DNA of 64,000 bases from Gentiana macrophylla (Eukaryota; Streptophyta; Magnoliopsida; Gentianales; Gentianaceae), in the NCBI GenBank assembly GCA_026214975.1, contig CM047805.1, forward strand, positions 190,597,620-190,661,619, in the 5' to 3' direction. The position numbers were made by a program, and so were the translations under genes. Below are positions 34,241-45,777 of the stretch, piece by piece. The first letter of the stretch is position 1, and every line of letters starts with the position of its first letter. A model generated the notes under the pieces. The model did no database searches, was not told the DNA's origin, and saw only the letters and a list, made by a program, of their open reading frames with translations.

Positions 34241-35756
34241 TGTTTTAGAGGTTTTGCATCATTAAACAAAAACAATTTATAAACCCTAACTTATATGCAA
34301 AACTAACTCCTAACCGGCCGAATACCGGGTAATTGCTAGTAAAGTTGGATAAGTAAGGGGTCGATCCACAGGGAATTGGGATGTTAAATCTAATTTTATT
34401 AACTCCTATCAATTGTTACTCACGAAAAACAAATAAACTAAAGAACGAACATATAAAAACATAGAATAAACCTAAGATAAAACGAATAAAAGCATAAACA
34501 TCTAAACTATAAAAGACAATAACAAAAACCTAAACTAAAGATACATGGGATTAAACATTGTACAAACCAAGTGATCTCAATCCTAATTCATCTCATTATT
34601 TTAATTCGATTTTGTGGTTTCACCTTTACGCGAGACACAAACCCCTAATTCCTTAGTGAATCCGTTTCTCAAGCTATGAATTCCTAATTCCTTAGTGAAT
34701 TCAATTATCGATCTCTCCTCTCTCGAATGTTGAGACCAATTTCAATACAAAACGAAGGTGTAGATTCAAGTTAACTCTCGTATTTTAGAATCTAGCAACC
34801 TAGATAATTAACCCATTAATTTGTCACGAATTAACGATTAAAAATCCTATCTATGGTGATCTAGTCTACGCAACTCTCGTATATTGTAAACATCGATAGC
34901 AAACTAATCTCTCGATCTAATTCGCATAATAGCATCATAAACAAAAAAAGATACAAAAGAAATCAATATCATGAACATAAACTAAGATTGAATAAATCAA
35001 AAAGATGAACTCACAAAGTTGTGTACAATGGATGACTCCATGAATCAACGAACGGAACGAAAAAACTACATCCTAATCTAACCCGGATCACCCGAGCACA
35101 AGGCTCGGGTGACCGGCCTTGAAACACCAAGGAGGCAGCTGCTTTTATGTATTTTCGAGTGGGAAGAAATTGTGGTCTGATTTAGGGTTGGGCAGCGGCT
35201 GCTTTTATAGATGCTGAAGTCGGTTGGGGTAAGTCGGCCTATGGACGCCCGTTCGTTTTTCTTGGACGCCCGTCCATTTTGTCTGGACGCTCGTCTGGTT
35301 TCTCCTGGAGCTCTCAGTATCGATTTTGTCTCTTTGAACGCTCGTTTAACCATTCCAGACGCGCGTTTGAACTTCAATAATCCGGACGCTCGTCCATAAT
35401 GATGGACGCCCGTCCATCGACGGATTTTTCCATAAATGCCTTGATCATTATCCGATTCCTTTCCTTATCTCTTTCCTTCTTCCATAAATCTGATTGCTGC
35501 ATCTTTATCTCCTTTGTTTTAGCTCGAAATTATGGATCTACAATTAAGGAAAAACATACCAAAACGTAACACAATTCCAAAATAACATAAAATCATCATT
35601 TAAGCACATAATTCGTTACGTTTCGCAATTTATCCTCATAAAAACTCATTTACTCAATATTTCAATATAAAGCTCGATTTCTATGAAAAACTAACGCATA
35701 TGGGGGAGATTGATATAAAATATATCTCTAAAAATCGTACAATTTAACCCTTAACA
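34241..35756 (-). mobile_element. Solo LTR with ACTAT target duplication
   Basis: It is TGTTTTAG to TTAACA, 1516 bp, with ACTAT at 34236-34240 and 35757-35761. The empty site CAACACTATGGCGTC is seen at 13768 and 41120. Similarity to the LTR at 271-1821 runs along its whole length (GTTTTGCATCATTAAA, TGCAAAACTAACTCCTAACC, GATCCACAGGGAA, the TCACCCGAG hairpin, the GGACGCCCGTCC array), so it is the same tRNA-Asp-primed family in the same orientation. No internal region remains, implying LTR-LTR recombination. Confidence 0.95.
35245..35425. repeat. GGACGCCCGTCC motif array in the solo LTR
   Basis: About seven copies or near copies occur (GGACGCCCGTTC, GGACGCCCGTCC, GGACGCTCGTCT, GAACGCTCGTTT, GGACGCTCGTCC, GGACGCCCGTCC). 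Spacing is irregular, so it is not a simple tandem repeat. Confidence 0.75.
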
Positions 35757-36204
35757 ACTATGGCGTCTAGCCTTTGTTTTTTTTGTTTTGTTTTTTTTTT
35801 TGGTGGCTACAATCTTTGTTATCCGGGACTAAATGATCTGACTAACCTAAAGATCGGTCCGTGTCATATATGCTAAGTCATACTTTTACTCAAGGTAAGG
35901 TCTGGTCAAGCGCCCTTTCAACATACACCTTTTAGAAGAGAATCAAACTGATGAACACCCTAGACATGCATGCTTATGGCAGCTAGCTTTCGCTAATTCA
36001 TTCACACACCATTCTAGGCATTAGAGAAAAACCCATATCAATAACCTACTTGCACCGATCGATAACCACATAAATGCCGCCATCGGCTTAAAAATGAATA
36101 ACGGATCGCAGCGAGAAGATCCGCATGATTATGACATTTACAAGTAGTCATAGTCGTTCACTTTGATGCTAGCTCTATTTTTTCGTCCCCCAAAAAAAAC
36201 ATTG

Positions 36205-38225
36205 TCAAAATGAGAAACCGTCAACTTGTTCATCTTCATCATCGATGTCATCTTCTTCCTCCTCACTAAACCTAAGATCATCTTCATAGTCATCTTCCTC
36301 ATTATCTTCTTCATCATCCATCATAATACCCTTGCTATCTGTTGTTTCTCCACTACCACTACCCTTTTAAGCGCCAAGACCACAGTCTCCTCTCGACTTC
36401 TCCATGTCTTGTCTCACCTATCCATGTTTTCACGTCTCACGTTGCTCCTCTATTTGTCGCTTCTCTATTCGTCTCTTCTCAAGATCGGGCCTACATCAAA
36501 ACCCACAATGAAATCTAGACATCCCATATCTTGAAGACATGATGATGAATTGAATTCAATATGAAAACTTACTTGTAAGTCTCAGCATGTATTCTTCAAA
36601 GACTTGCTTCAATGGCCTTTAAGAATTCATTCATTCCAAAGACTGTAAATCGCAGAGACGCCAACAGATCCGAGATTCTTGTAGAATTATTCCAAAGTGT
36701 TGGGGGAGAGGCTTCGGGTGAGTGTCGAGGTGTAGGAGTGGTTTGAATCCAAAGGTTGCATGGAATACCTCAAAATCTTCCATCCACCGCCTCATCATTC
36801 CAAAGAAACATATCGGACACTTTGTCCATTCTCAAGCTTAAAATTCTCAAGTAAAGACAAACAGGATGTTTTTCCTATTTCCGTGCTATAAAAGCCAAAG
36901 TTGATACAATAGAAAGAAATCATTGCTACCGTTTACTTAAAGTAGATATACCAATGGAGAGATGGCAAATATAACATGTTGCAAAAAGGATGTATATATG
37001 ATGAGTTGCAAGTGACATAGCAAAGAGAAAAATCAAAAATGCATCAAAGATTAACATCTAATGACACCCTTTTCCTTCCAAGTATCTAGCGAAATATAAA
37101 ACTAAAGAGGCGAACATAATTACATAGAACAATGTGAATAGAAAATAGTACTCGTCTCAGTACACCCAAAAAAATAGTATCTTTTTGTTTAACTTTCAAA
37201 GAAAAAAAAAGGAAGATGAAAAGACGGAAGGACACAAACTCATGATCAAAGAAACAACAAAAATTGGGCATGAAACCATGATATACGGAATTGCCTATGT
37301 TGATGTTTACCATTTTTGCTTGGAGATGTTAGTCGTGGGGAACTTGGAAGAAAAGAATGAGAAATGAACATAAAAACTTAAATTAGAGAAGACGGCATAC
37401 TTTGTATGGGAGGAGAATATATGCACGAAGGATGATATACCTACTTTACCTACAAATATGCCCCACATGTGATTAATATTAAAGAAGCCTTGTAGAGTCG
37501 TATTGCTTCTTGTACAATCCTCATTCAAATAAATTGTTCAAGAAGAAAGCATGGAGAAAAAGGGAGGAGGGAGGGAGGGGGAGGGAGGGGAGGAGGGGAC
37601 TATATCAAGGCAAGATTGCAGATTCCAAAATTAGAGTCCGGAGAATTCACTAAATATGCTTTTAAATGAAGTTGTACAAAACCTTTTTTCCTTGACAATT
37701 TCCTAAATTTCATAATTCAAATGATCATCGCTTAAAATCACCCAAAAGCAATTTGCACGTAAATCCCTTGACTTTCGTGAAGCACTCGATTTCAAACACT
37801 AAACCAAAGACAAACAGACCAAAAGACTATTGGTAGGTAGAAGAACACTTTCAATGTCGCTTAAAACGAAACGAAATAATTCTTCGTAAAAATAATAATG
37901 AAAACCATAATACAAAGATTTCAAGACAAGTTCGGAGTAAAGCTTTACCTCTAATGCAAACGATGTTTGAGCCACATCTGTCTTGTTAAAAGCCAACACC
38001 AATGGAAGTCGTGTTTTATAAAGGATGCTACAAGCATACAAAGATATTGCTCATATATGTAGCGGGACTTGTTTGAACGAGGAGTGTCAACCACATAAGT
38101 GATAACCGTGGGAAAAGTTGATGCAAAAGCTTCGTAATAATAGTCCCCGAGGCGGACTGTAAAAATCTCAATCGGCCAGGTGTCAACCAAAACATAGTCC
38201 AACCGATCCGCTTCGCCTCTTAATT
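36205..38225 (-). pseudogene. GPN1: GPN1-like GTPase, copy C: exons 4-6 only
   Basis: Exon 6 is 36490-36205 (acidic tail, stop), exon 5 is 36786-36573 and exon 4 is 38225-37949 ([29 protein letters not shown], [20 protein letters not shown]). Upstream of exon 4 the sequence changes abruptly to foreign DNA that ends in a Helitron terminus, so exons 1-3 with the P-loop and GPN loop are lost. This copy cannot bind GTP. The same frame interruption after EAS (CTTCAAAGACTTG on the plus strand) is present as in copies B, D and E. Confidence 0.85.
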
Positions 38226-38930
38226 GATGACTTCTTTCTGTGGTCACTACATCTTCACTTGAAACAATACATGTTGCCCAAGTCTTTTCCATTCCTTTGT
38301 TGTTTTGTTACTTATCCAGATTCCGTATTTCTGAATCTTCTAATTACTGGGAAAAGATATTTTATGCGAAAAAACTCAAATACCTTAAATTCAATGGCTC
38401 ATCAGCAGTCTTTATAGAAGCTGCAGAGTTTAATTGAGTCTCACGGAGAGACATCTAGCAAGCCTCTAACCTCAAGGAGAACATTGATGTTTGGTTCTAT
38501 AGCTACAACAATACAAACAGTTGTTCCATAGAACCCAACTAAATCAGTGGATCGTAGAGTTCCACGTGAGGGCCATACAATTGAAAGTCCAGGATAGTGG
38601 GGAAATATAGTTAGTATATGGCAACCATTATTTTTCATCATGGATAAAATTTAATGGTATATTAAGTATACATAAGTGTGCTTGCAATGAATTGTATTGC
38701 TACTGTCTTTTGTAACCTATTGCAGCTAAACAGTAAATCGTCATAGATGGTATATTAGTCTGGCTATGTATACTTTGAACTGCGTGGTTTGATATAAATT
38801 AAAAACCATAGTTGTGTCATTTCTATGGATAAAAAAATGTACTTTTGTTTTACGTTTATGCTTGCATGTCTAATTATAATAGATTGTATCGGGCATGCCG
38901 TGCCTTGCACGGCATATGTATTGCAACTAG
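38226..38930 (+). mobile_element. Helitron-like element with a 3' terminus, replacing GPN1 exons 1-3
   Basis: The 3' end is diagnostic: a 9-bp GC-rich hairpin (38895-38915, ATGCCGTGC loop CTT) followed 11 nt later by CTAG (38927-38930) and then T. The 5' TC end is not certain; the junction with GPN1 exon 4 is near 38226. The body contains a minus-strand open segment (38641-38441, GFYGTTVCIVVAIEPNINVL) that could be captured gene sequence; I do not recognise it. Helitrons are known to capture gene pieces. Confidence 0.7.
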
Positions 38931-39022
38931 TCTATATATATATAATAAGAAGAGATGCAAATGCATCCAAAGATCCTCCACGCACCCCTTTGCTCAATTC
39001 TTGGTGTCTTCCTGGTGACACG
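38931..39022 (+). mobile_element. Possible second Helitron 5' end abutting the first
   Basis: Immediately after the CTAG terminus the sequence TCTATATATATATAATAAGA resembles a Helitron 5' start (TC plus AT-rich). It runs about 90 bp before the CACTA minisatellite resumes at about 39023. Head-to-tail insertion next to an existing Helitron end is known. The call rests on resemblance only. Confidence 0.4.
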
Positions 39023-39885
39023 TGTCAAACCCGATGCTCGTTACTTTTAAGTCAAATGTTGAATTCAACATCGAGATTGATTAATAAGTAGTAAATTAAA
39101 ACTCAATCCCGTTACTTATAAGTCAAATGTTGATTTCAAACTCGAGATTCATTAACGAGTAGTGATTTTCAAACCCGATGCTCGTTACTTTTAAGTCAAA
39201 TGTTGAATTCAACATCGAGATTGATTAATAAGTAGTAAATTAAAACTCAATCCCGTTACTTATAAGTCAAATGTTGATTTCAAACTCGAGATTCATTAAC
39301 GAGTAGTGATTTTCAAACCCGATGCTCGTTACTTTTAAGTCAAATGTTGAATTCAACATCGAGATGATTAATAAGTAGTAAATTAAAACTCAATCCCGTT
39401 ACTTATAAGTCAAATGTTGATTTCAAACTCGATATTGATTAAGGAGTAGTGAATTTAAAATATTAAATATAATTTTTAGATACAAAAATATAATTATTAA
39501 ATATTAAATAAAATTTTTAGGTTAAAAATTTGAATTTTAAATATTAAATATAATTTTTAATAAAACAAAATCATTTTTAATAAAAAAATCGGGTTTTTAA
39601 TAAAAATTTCATTTTTGTGGACGACATTTGTCGTCCCTAAAGGTTTCCCGGTAAAATTTGCAACTCGAATCCACGTGGAAGGCGGAAATTTAATGGTTAT
39701 TAGGGACGACAATCGCCGTCCCTACTGATAAAAGAATCGTCCCGAAGATTTAAATTTCTCATATTTAATTAATCGAACGTTGATCGATCTTTAGGGGACG
39801 ACATGTCGTCCCTAATAAGCTTTATTTTGAGACGACAAAAGTTGTCCTAAAGATACGGTCTCTAAAAACCTAATTTGTTGTAGTG
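39023..39885 (-). mobile_element. CACTA element, 5' terminal fragment, unit 3
   Basis: Only the minisatellite (39023-39450), the AT-rich spacer, the GACGAC palindromes and the terminus (39885) remain. Transposase and leader are deleted together with GPN1 exons 1-3, accounting for the short 5.4-kb spacing between copies C and D. Confidence 0.85.
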
Positions 39886-39982
39886 ATAGTCGATTAGCCC
39901 ACCCGACCACCAAATCATGGTTCCGTTCTGTGTCCTAGATAAGAAAACGAATATTTTTTTAAAACTAGATTACCGCTCTCGC

Positions 39983-40181
39983 ATGGATCTATTCTATGAT
40001 GCACACTTGCACGGTGTGGTATTTTGAGGAGTTGGGAGTATACTTTCATGACAAAAGGTATTACATTTCTTCACAACGCCTACAAGAAGGCTTTGTAAAT
40101 ACGATGAAACAAACGGTAATGATAGAGTTCTTTCCTCAAGTTCACACTAATTTTACACCTAAGCTAAAATTGTGGTTGTAA
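39983..40181 (+). pseudogene. Unidentified 66-codon reading frame, unit 3
   Basis: It is the same peptide as in the other units (WYFEELGVYFHDKRYYISSQ onward). Here CACGGTGTGG replaces CACAAAGTGTGG, changing the HKVW part and the frame. Confidence 0.4.
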
Positions 40182-43100
40182 TTGTTTTAAGTTTTTAAAT
40201 ATTTTACAAATAAAAATATGTGATGGGATGATGATGATGTAAAACCTAATACACCCCAAACATGTGCTTGATTTCTTTAAAAGTCAAAAGGAAGTTTACT
40301 GTTATTTACAATTACAAGTCTAAAGGCTAAAGCCCAAGACACACAACAAAAAAAAAAAGGAAGGAATTTACAAGTCAAATTTTTCACCTAGATTAAGAGA
40401 TTGAATGTCATAAAGTTTATAAAAATGTCTAAAATATCTTTTGAAATAGTTAAAGATTAATGATAAGTAGCTAGATTGTTAATAAAGTAGACAGAAAAAA
40501 AATGTTAACTTACACTCCATCCGTCCCAAAGTATAAGTTATCCACTCAACCTACAGTTTTAAAACAGATTAAGAAAATAATTAAATATCATTAATGTATA
40601 ACTAAAATGCATAATTTACTTTTGATTATCATAAATACAACAAGTGTAAAGTAAGTAAAAATGGTTGAATACATATAAATTAAAGGTAAGATTAGGAAAA
40701 TAATGTATGTAAATGTTTATAAATGCTTTCTTGGTAGGAAAATGATATAACAATTACACATATTGTGTAGTACATATTCGGTACCTAAAGTATAGTCATT
40801 GATTAAAGTGTACTCATCAAAATGAATATAGTGATCGTTCACTACATGTTGAGGACGAAGGCCAGTGACGGTCAAGTTCGATAAAGACTTTTACACAGAT
40901 GCTTACATCATTTAAATGGTCAATGACAGGCACTTAAGGAGATATTCCATTATTGCATGTGATGAAGAAAATGTTAGCACCATGAGAAAATACTTATGTG
41001 GTGAGGGAATTTTGAGATGAAATGACGGATAAAACGATCAGAACCACACTTTAAATATAAAATGAAATTGTATGGTTGTGGTGTCTCCACACATGTGGAG
41101 ACACCACACAAGTATTTCCAACACTATGGCGTCTAGCCTTTGTTTGTTTTGTTTTGTTTTTATTTTTTTTGGTGGCTACAATCTTTGTTATCCGGGACTA
41201 AATGATCTGACTAACCTAAAGATCGGTCCGTGTCATATATGCTTAGTCAGACTTTTACTCAAGGTAAGGTCTGGTCAAGCGCCTTTCAACATACACCTTT
41301 TAGAGAGAATCAAACCGATTTAACACCCTAGACATGCATGCTTATGGCGGCTAGCTTTCGCTAATTCATTCACACACCATTCTAGGCATTAGAGAAAAAC
41401 CCATATCAATAACCTACTTGCACAGATCGATAACCACATAAATGCCGCCATCGGCTTAAAAATGCATAACAGATCGCAATGTGAAGATCCGGATAGATTA
41501 TGACATTTACAAGTAGTCATAGTCGTTTCACTTTACGATGCTAGCTCAATTTTTTCGTCCCCAAAAAAAAAAAAAAAAACATTGTCAAAATGAGAAACCG
41601 TCAACTTGTTCATCTTCATCATCGATGTCATCTTCTTCCTCTTCACTAAACCTAAGATCGTCTTCATAGTCATCTTCCTCATTATCTTCTTCATCATCCA
41701 TCATAATACCTTTGCTATCTGTTGTTTCTCCACTACCACTACCCTTTAAGCCGCCAAGACCACGCCTCCCCTCGACTTCTCCATGTCTTGTCTCAAACTT
41801 ATCCATGTTTTCACGTCTCACGTTGCTCCTCTATTTGTTTGCTTCTCTATTCGTCTCTTCTCAAGATCGGGCCTACATCAAAACCCACAATGAAATCTAG
41901 ACATCCCATATCTTGAAGACATGATGATGAATTGAATTCCATATGAAAACTTACTTGTAAGTCTCAGATGTATTCTTCAAAGACTTGCTTCAATGGCCTT
42001 GAAGAATTCATTCATTCCAAAGACCAGAATCGCAGAGACGCCAAACAGATCTCGAGATTCTTGTAGAATTCTTCCAAAGGCCAGGAGAGGCTTCGGGTGA
42101 GTGTCGAGGTGTAGGAGTGGTCGAATCCAAAGGTTGCATGGAATACCTCAAAATCTTCCATCCACCGCCTCATCATACCAAGGAAACATATCGACACTTT
42201 GTCCATTCTCAAGCTTAAAATTCTCAAGTAAAGACAAACATGATGTTTTTCCTATTTCCGTGCTATAAAAGCCAAAGTTGATACAATAGAAAGAAATCGT
42301 TGTTACCGTTTACTTAAAGTAGATATACCAAATGAGAGATGGCAAAGATAACATGTTGCAAAAATGATGTATATATGATGAGTTGCAAGTGACATAGCAA
42401 AGAGAAAATCAAAAATCATCTCAAGATTAACAATCTAATGACACCCTTTTCCTTCCAAGTATCTAGCGAAATATAAAACTAAAGAGGCGAACATAATTAC
42501 ATAGAACAATGTGAATAGAAAATAGTACTGTCTCACACACCCAAAAAAATAATCTTGCTTTGTTTAACTTTCAAAAAAAAAAGGAAGATGAAAAGACGGA
42601 AGGACACAAACTCATGATCAAAGAAACAACAAAAATTGGGCATGAAACCATGATATACGGAATTGCCTATGTTGATGTTTACCATTTTTGCTTGGAGATG
42701 TTAGTCGTGGGGAACTTGGAAGAAAAGAATGAGAAATGAACATAAAAACTTAAATTAGAGAAGACGGCATACTTTGTATGGGAGGGAGAATATATGCACG
42801 AAGGATGATATACCTACTTTACCTACAAATATGCCCCCGTGATGTGATTAATATTAAAGAAGCCTTGTAGCCGTATTGCTTCTTGTACAATCCTCATTCA
42901 AATAAATTGTTCAAGAAGAGAGCATGGAGAAAAAGGGAGGGAGGGAGGGAGGGGAGGGGGGGACTATCTCAAGGGCGAAGATTGCAGATTCCACAATTAG
43001 AGTCCAGGAGAATTCACTAAATATGCTTTTAGTGAAGTTGTACAAAACCTTTTTTCCTTGACGATTTCCTAAATTTCATAATTCAAATGATCATCGCTAA

Positions 43101-43550
43101 AATCACCCAAAAAGCAGATTTGCACGTAAATCCCTTGACTTTCAGAAACACTGATTTCAAAAACTAAACCAAAGACAAACACCAAAAGACTATTGGTAGG
43201 TAGAAGAACACTTTCAATGTCGATTAAAACGAAACGAAATAATTCTTCGTAAAAATAATAATGAAAACCATAATACAAACATTTCAAGACAAGTTCGGGA
43301 GTAAAGCTTTACCTCTAATGCAAACCGATCTTGAGCCACATCTGTCTTGTTAAAAGCCAACACCAATGGAAGTCGTGTTTTATAAAGGATGCTACAAGCA
43401 TACAAAGATATTGCTCATAAATGTAGCAGGACTTGGTTTGACGAGGAGTGTCAACCACATAAGTGATAACCGTGGGAAAAGTTGATGCAAAAGCTTCGTA
43501 ATAATAGCCCCCGAGGCGTACTGTAAAAATCTCAATCTGCCAGGTGTATC

Positions 43551-45777
43551 TGTAATATTCGATTTTCGGAAAGAGGCGACGTGTCTTTTGCGAAAAACGA
43601 AATATTGGGTTCGGTTTCCTTTTATTCGGAGTTATTTAATTGGACGTTATATATATATATATATTTTACGTTTATATATATATATGTGTGGAAAATTGGT
43701 TTTATTAATTGAGGGGCAATCAAGGAAAAGAATAAGTTTATGGGACTAGGTATATAAAGGAAAATCTACCTAAGTTTAATCCTTAACCTAATCTCTTTTT
43801 GCTAAACACAAAACAGGATTTGAAACTCCCTAAACCCCATACCTGCGGCTGAGAGAGAGAAAAGAGGGAGAGACAAGAGTTTTTCACAATTCCAAGAGAA
43901 GGAGTTTACCGTTTTCATATCGGAATCAAGTTTTGGAATCGTTGTGAAGAAGGCTACGTTTTGGTATCTGTTTGGTGGTGTTACAGCAGTGGTTACTCTG
44001 AGTTTGGAGCATTTTTGGGAGCTGTTTAGAGGTAAGAAAAGTTATCCCTATGATCTCATTCGTTTGTATAAGGTTTAGATGAATTTGTAGGTTGTTTTGG
44101 TGCTAGAATGATGTATTGTTGGTTTGCGCTTTGTCTATAAGTATCATGGCATGTTTAGATACAAGTTTGCTGTGTTTCTGTGCTGTTTTTGCTAGTTTTT
44201 GGTTGAAATACGATCTGGAGTTCGAATGATGAAGAATTAGGGTTCCAGTCGAACCCAGGCGGACGGGCGTCCGGTATTCTGGACGGGCGTCCAGCCTAGG
44301 TTCCACCTTGGATGAGCGTCTGGTTGTATTGGACGGGCGTCTGAGGGGCCTTTTTGGGATCAGGATTGAACCTGAATCATGTGGACGGGCGTCCACTATT
44401 TTTGGACGAGCGTCTGAGGTGCTAAATTTGGATCAGGATTGAAATGCTTTAGGTGGACGGGCGTCTGATAGTTGGGACGGGCGTCTGATAGTTTGGACGG
44501 GCGTCCAGTAGGTGTAAACGGGCGTCCAGTGTGGTTTTGCTTTCCCTCTTTTGTTAATTGCTGTTCAGCCATTTATACATGCTTTATTTACATAATACCT
44601 ATATATATGATATGTTAAACATTGTGTAAGCTTAGACAAGCCTGAATTGAGCTTCTGATTCGTTCAGTTAAAACACCGAATGTACTCTTAAAGGGAGTTG
44701 AAGTTCGGATCCGTCGGAAGAGCATGATAGGCTTGTGCTTTGATGAATTAGTATTCATCAATGTCTGTGTATGTGCTGGGACTTGTCCGTGTCTAGTGGT
44801 CTAGGAAGAGAGTAGTTTATGTGAGGGAGATTATTTGAAAACACTTAGGCTGGCTAGTTAATAACCTAATAAACTACGTATGTGACTAGTAAAAGATTAA
44901 ACAACATGTCTCTCTTGGCTAGGCACCAGGCTAAATCGCAATGCATGTGCTACCTCTGAAGGTGGAAGAACTTCGTAGGTCAAAAGACCCTAAGTACGAA
45001 GGGACTCCGCTGAAGTGTGCGTGCTATCGGAGTCTACCTTTTCTAGACTTCGTGGGTATTGGTGTGATCCACTAATATGTTGCAAAAGAGTGTTCCCAAG
45101 GAAGAAGAACTCTGTAAGTCAAAGACCCTAAGTACAGAGGGACTCTGCTGAGGTGGATGCGCGTAGTGCCCTTGAGTGCGGTTGTAACATAGATAGGTTA
45201 AGCTAGAAACAGTTAGTCGCAACATGTTGGTGAGCATGAAGTGAACCTTAGATTGAGTCGGTCTCATATAATCAAATAAACGGCTTAAATATCTTTCCTT
45301 ATAATTTCTTTTGATATCATAGCTTCTCTTTCTTGCTGAGTACGTTGTACTTACCTCGAATGCATATTTTCTTTTATGTGTTTGGGGATGAGAAGACGAA
45401 CAGGTTTACGAGGAAGAATTTGACGACGACGTTTGAAGGCGTTCGTTGAAGTTTCAAGATGTTTCTTTTCTGCTTTTCGGTGGTTGTACTTTCGTTAATT
45501 TTGAGGTAGACTTTTGGTCTTTCTAGAATTATCGTACTTGTACCGTTTTGGGATTTTCGTACCTTTCAATGTAATAATTTACATTTCCATCTTTAGACTT
45601 TCATGTTCTATTCTTTGACCTTTTGGAAAAAAATTTATACCCGAGTTTTGCTTCCGTTTGCTTTATTTTGATACGACATAGTAGAGGCTTACGTATAAAA
45701 TGAATTTACTTTTATTTTATACGTGTCGAACGTTCAGTTTCCGGATAAGGACTCGGTGTCCGGGAACGGGCGTTACA
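43551..45777 (+). mobile_element. Solo LTR, 2.2 kb, in GPN1 copy D exon 4
   Basis: It starts TGTAATATTCG and ends GGGCGTTACA, within a site continuous in copies B, C and E (CCAGGTGTCAACC). The flanks GTGTATC and TGTCA suggest an imperfect copy of a GTGTC-like duplication. TATATAAAGG near 43750 followed by a leader-like region favours plus orientation. Ends of the TGTAACG/CGTTACA type are common in Ty3 elements. No coding domain is present. It carries the GGACGGGCGTCC array. Confidence 0.85.
44261..44530 (+). repeat. GGACGGGCGTCC motif array in an unrelated LTR
   Basis: About ten copies in 270 bp: GGACGGGCGTCC, GGACGGGCGTCT, GGATGAGCGTCT, GGACGAGCGTCT, AACGGGCGTCC. Copies are separated by variable 5-40 bp spacers. 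It is the densest of the three arrays. Confidence 0.85.

Noticed and set aside
44261..44530. CRISPR-like or tRNA-like array of GGACGGGCGTCC
   Set aside because: The motif is 12 bp with irregular spacing inside an LTR and there are no cas genes; it is treated as an LTR motif array.
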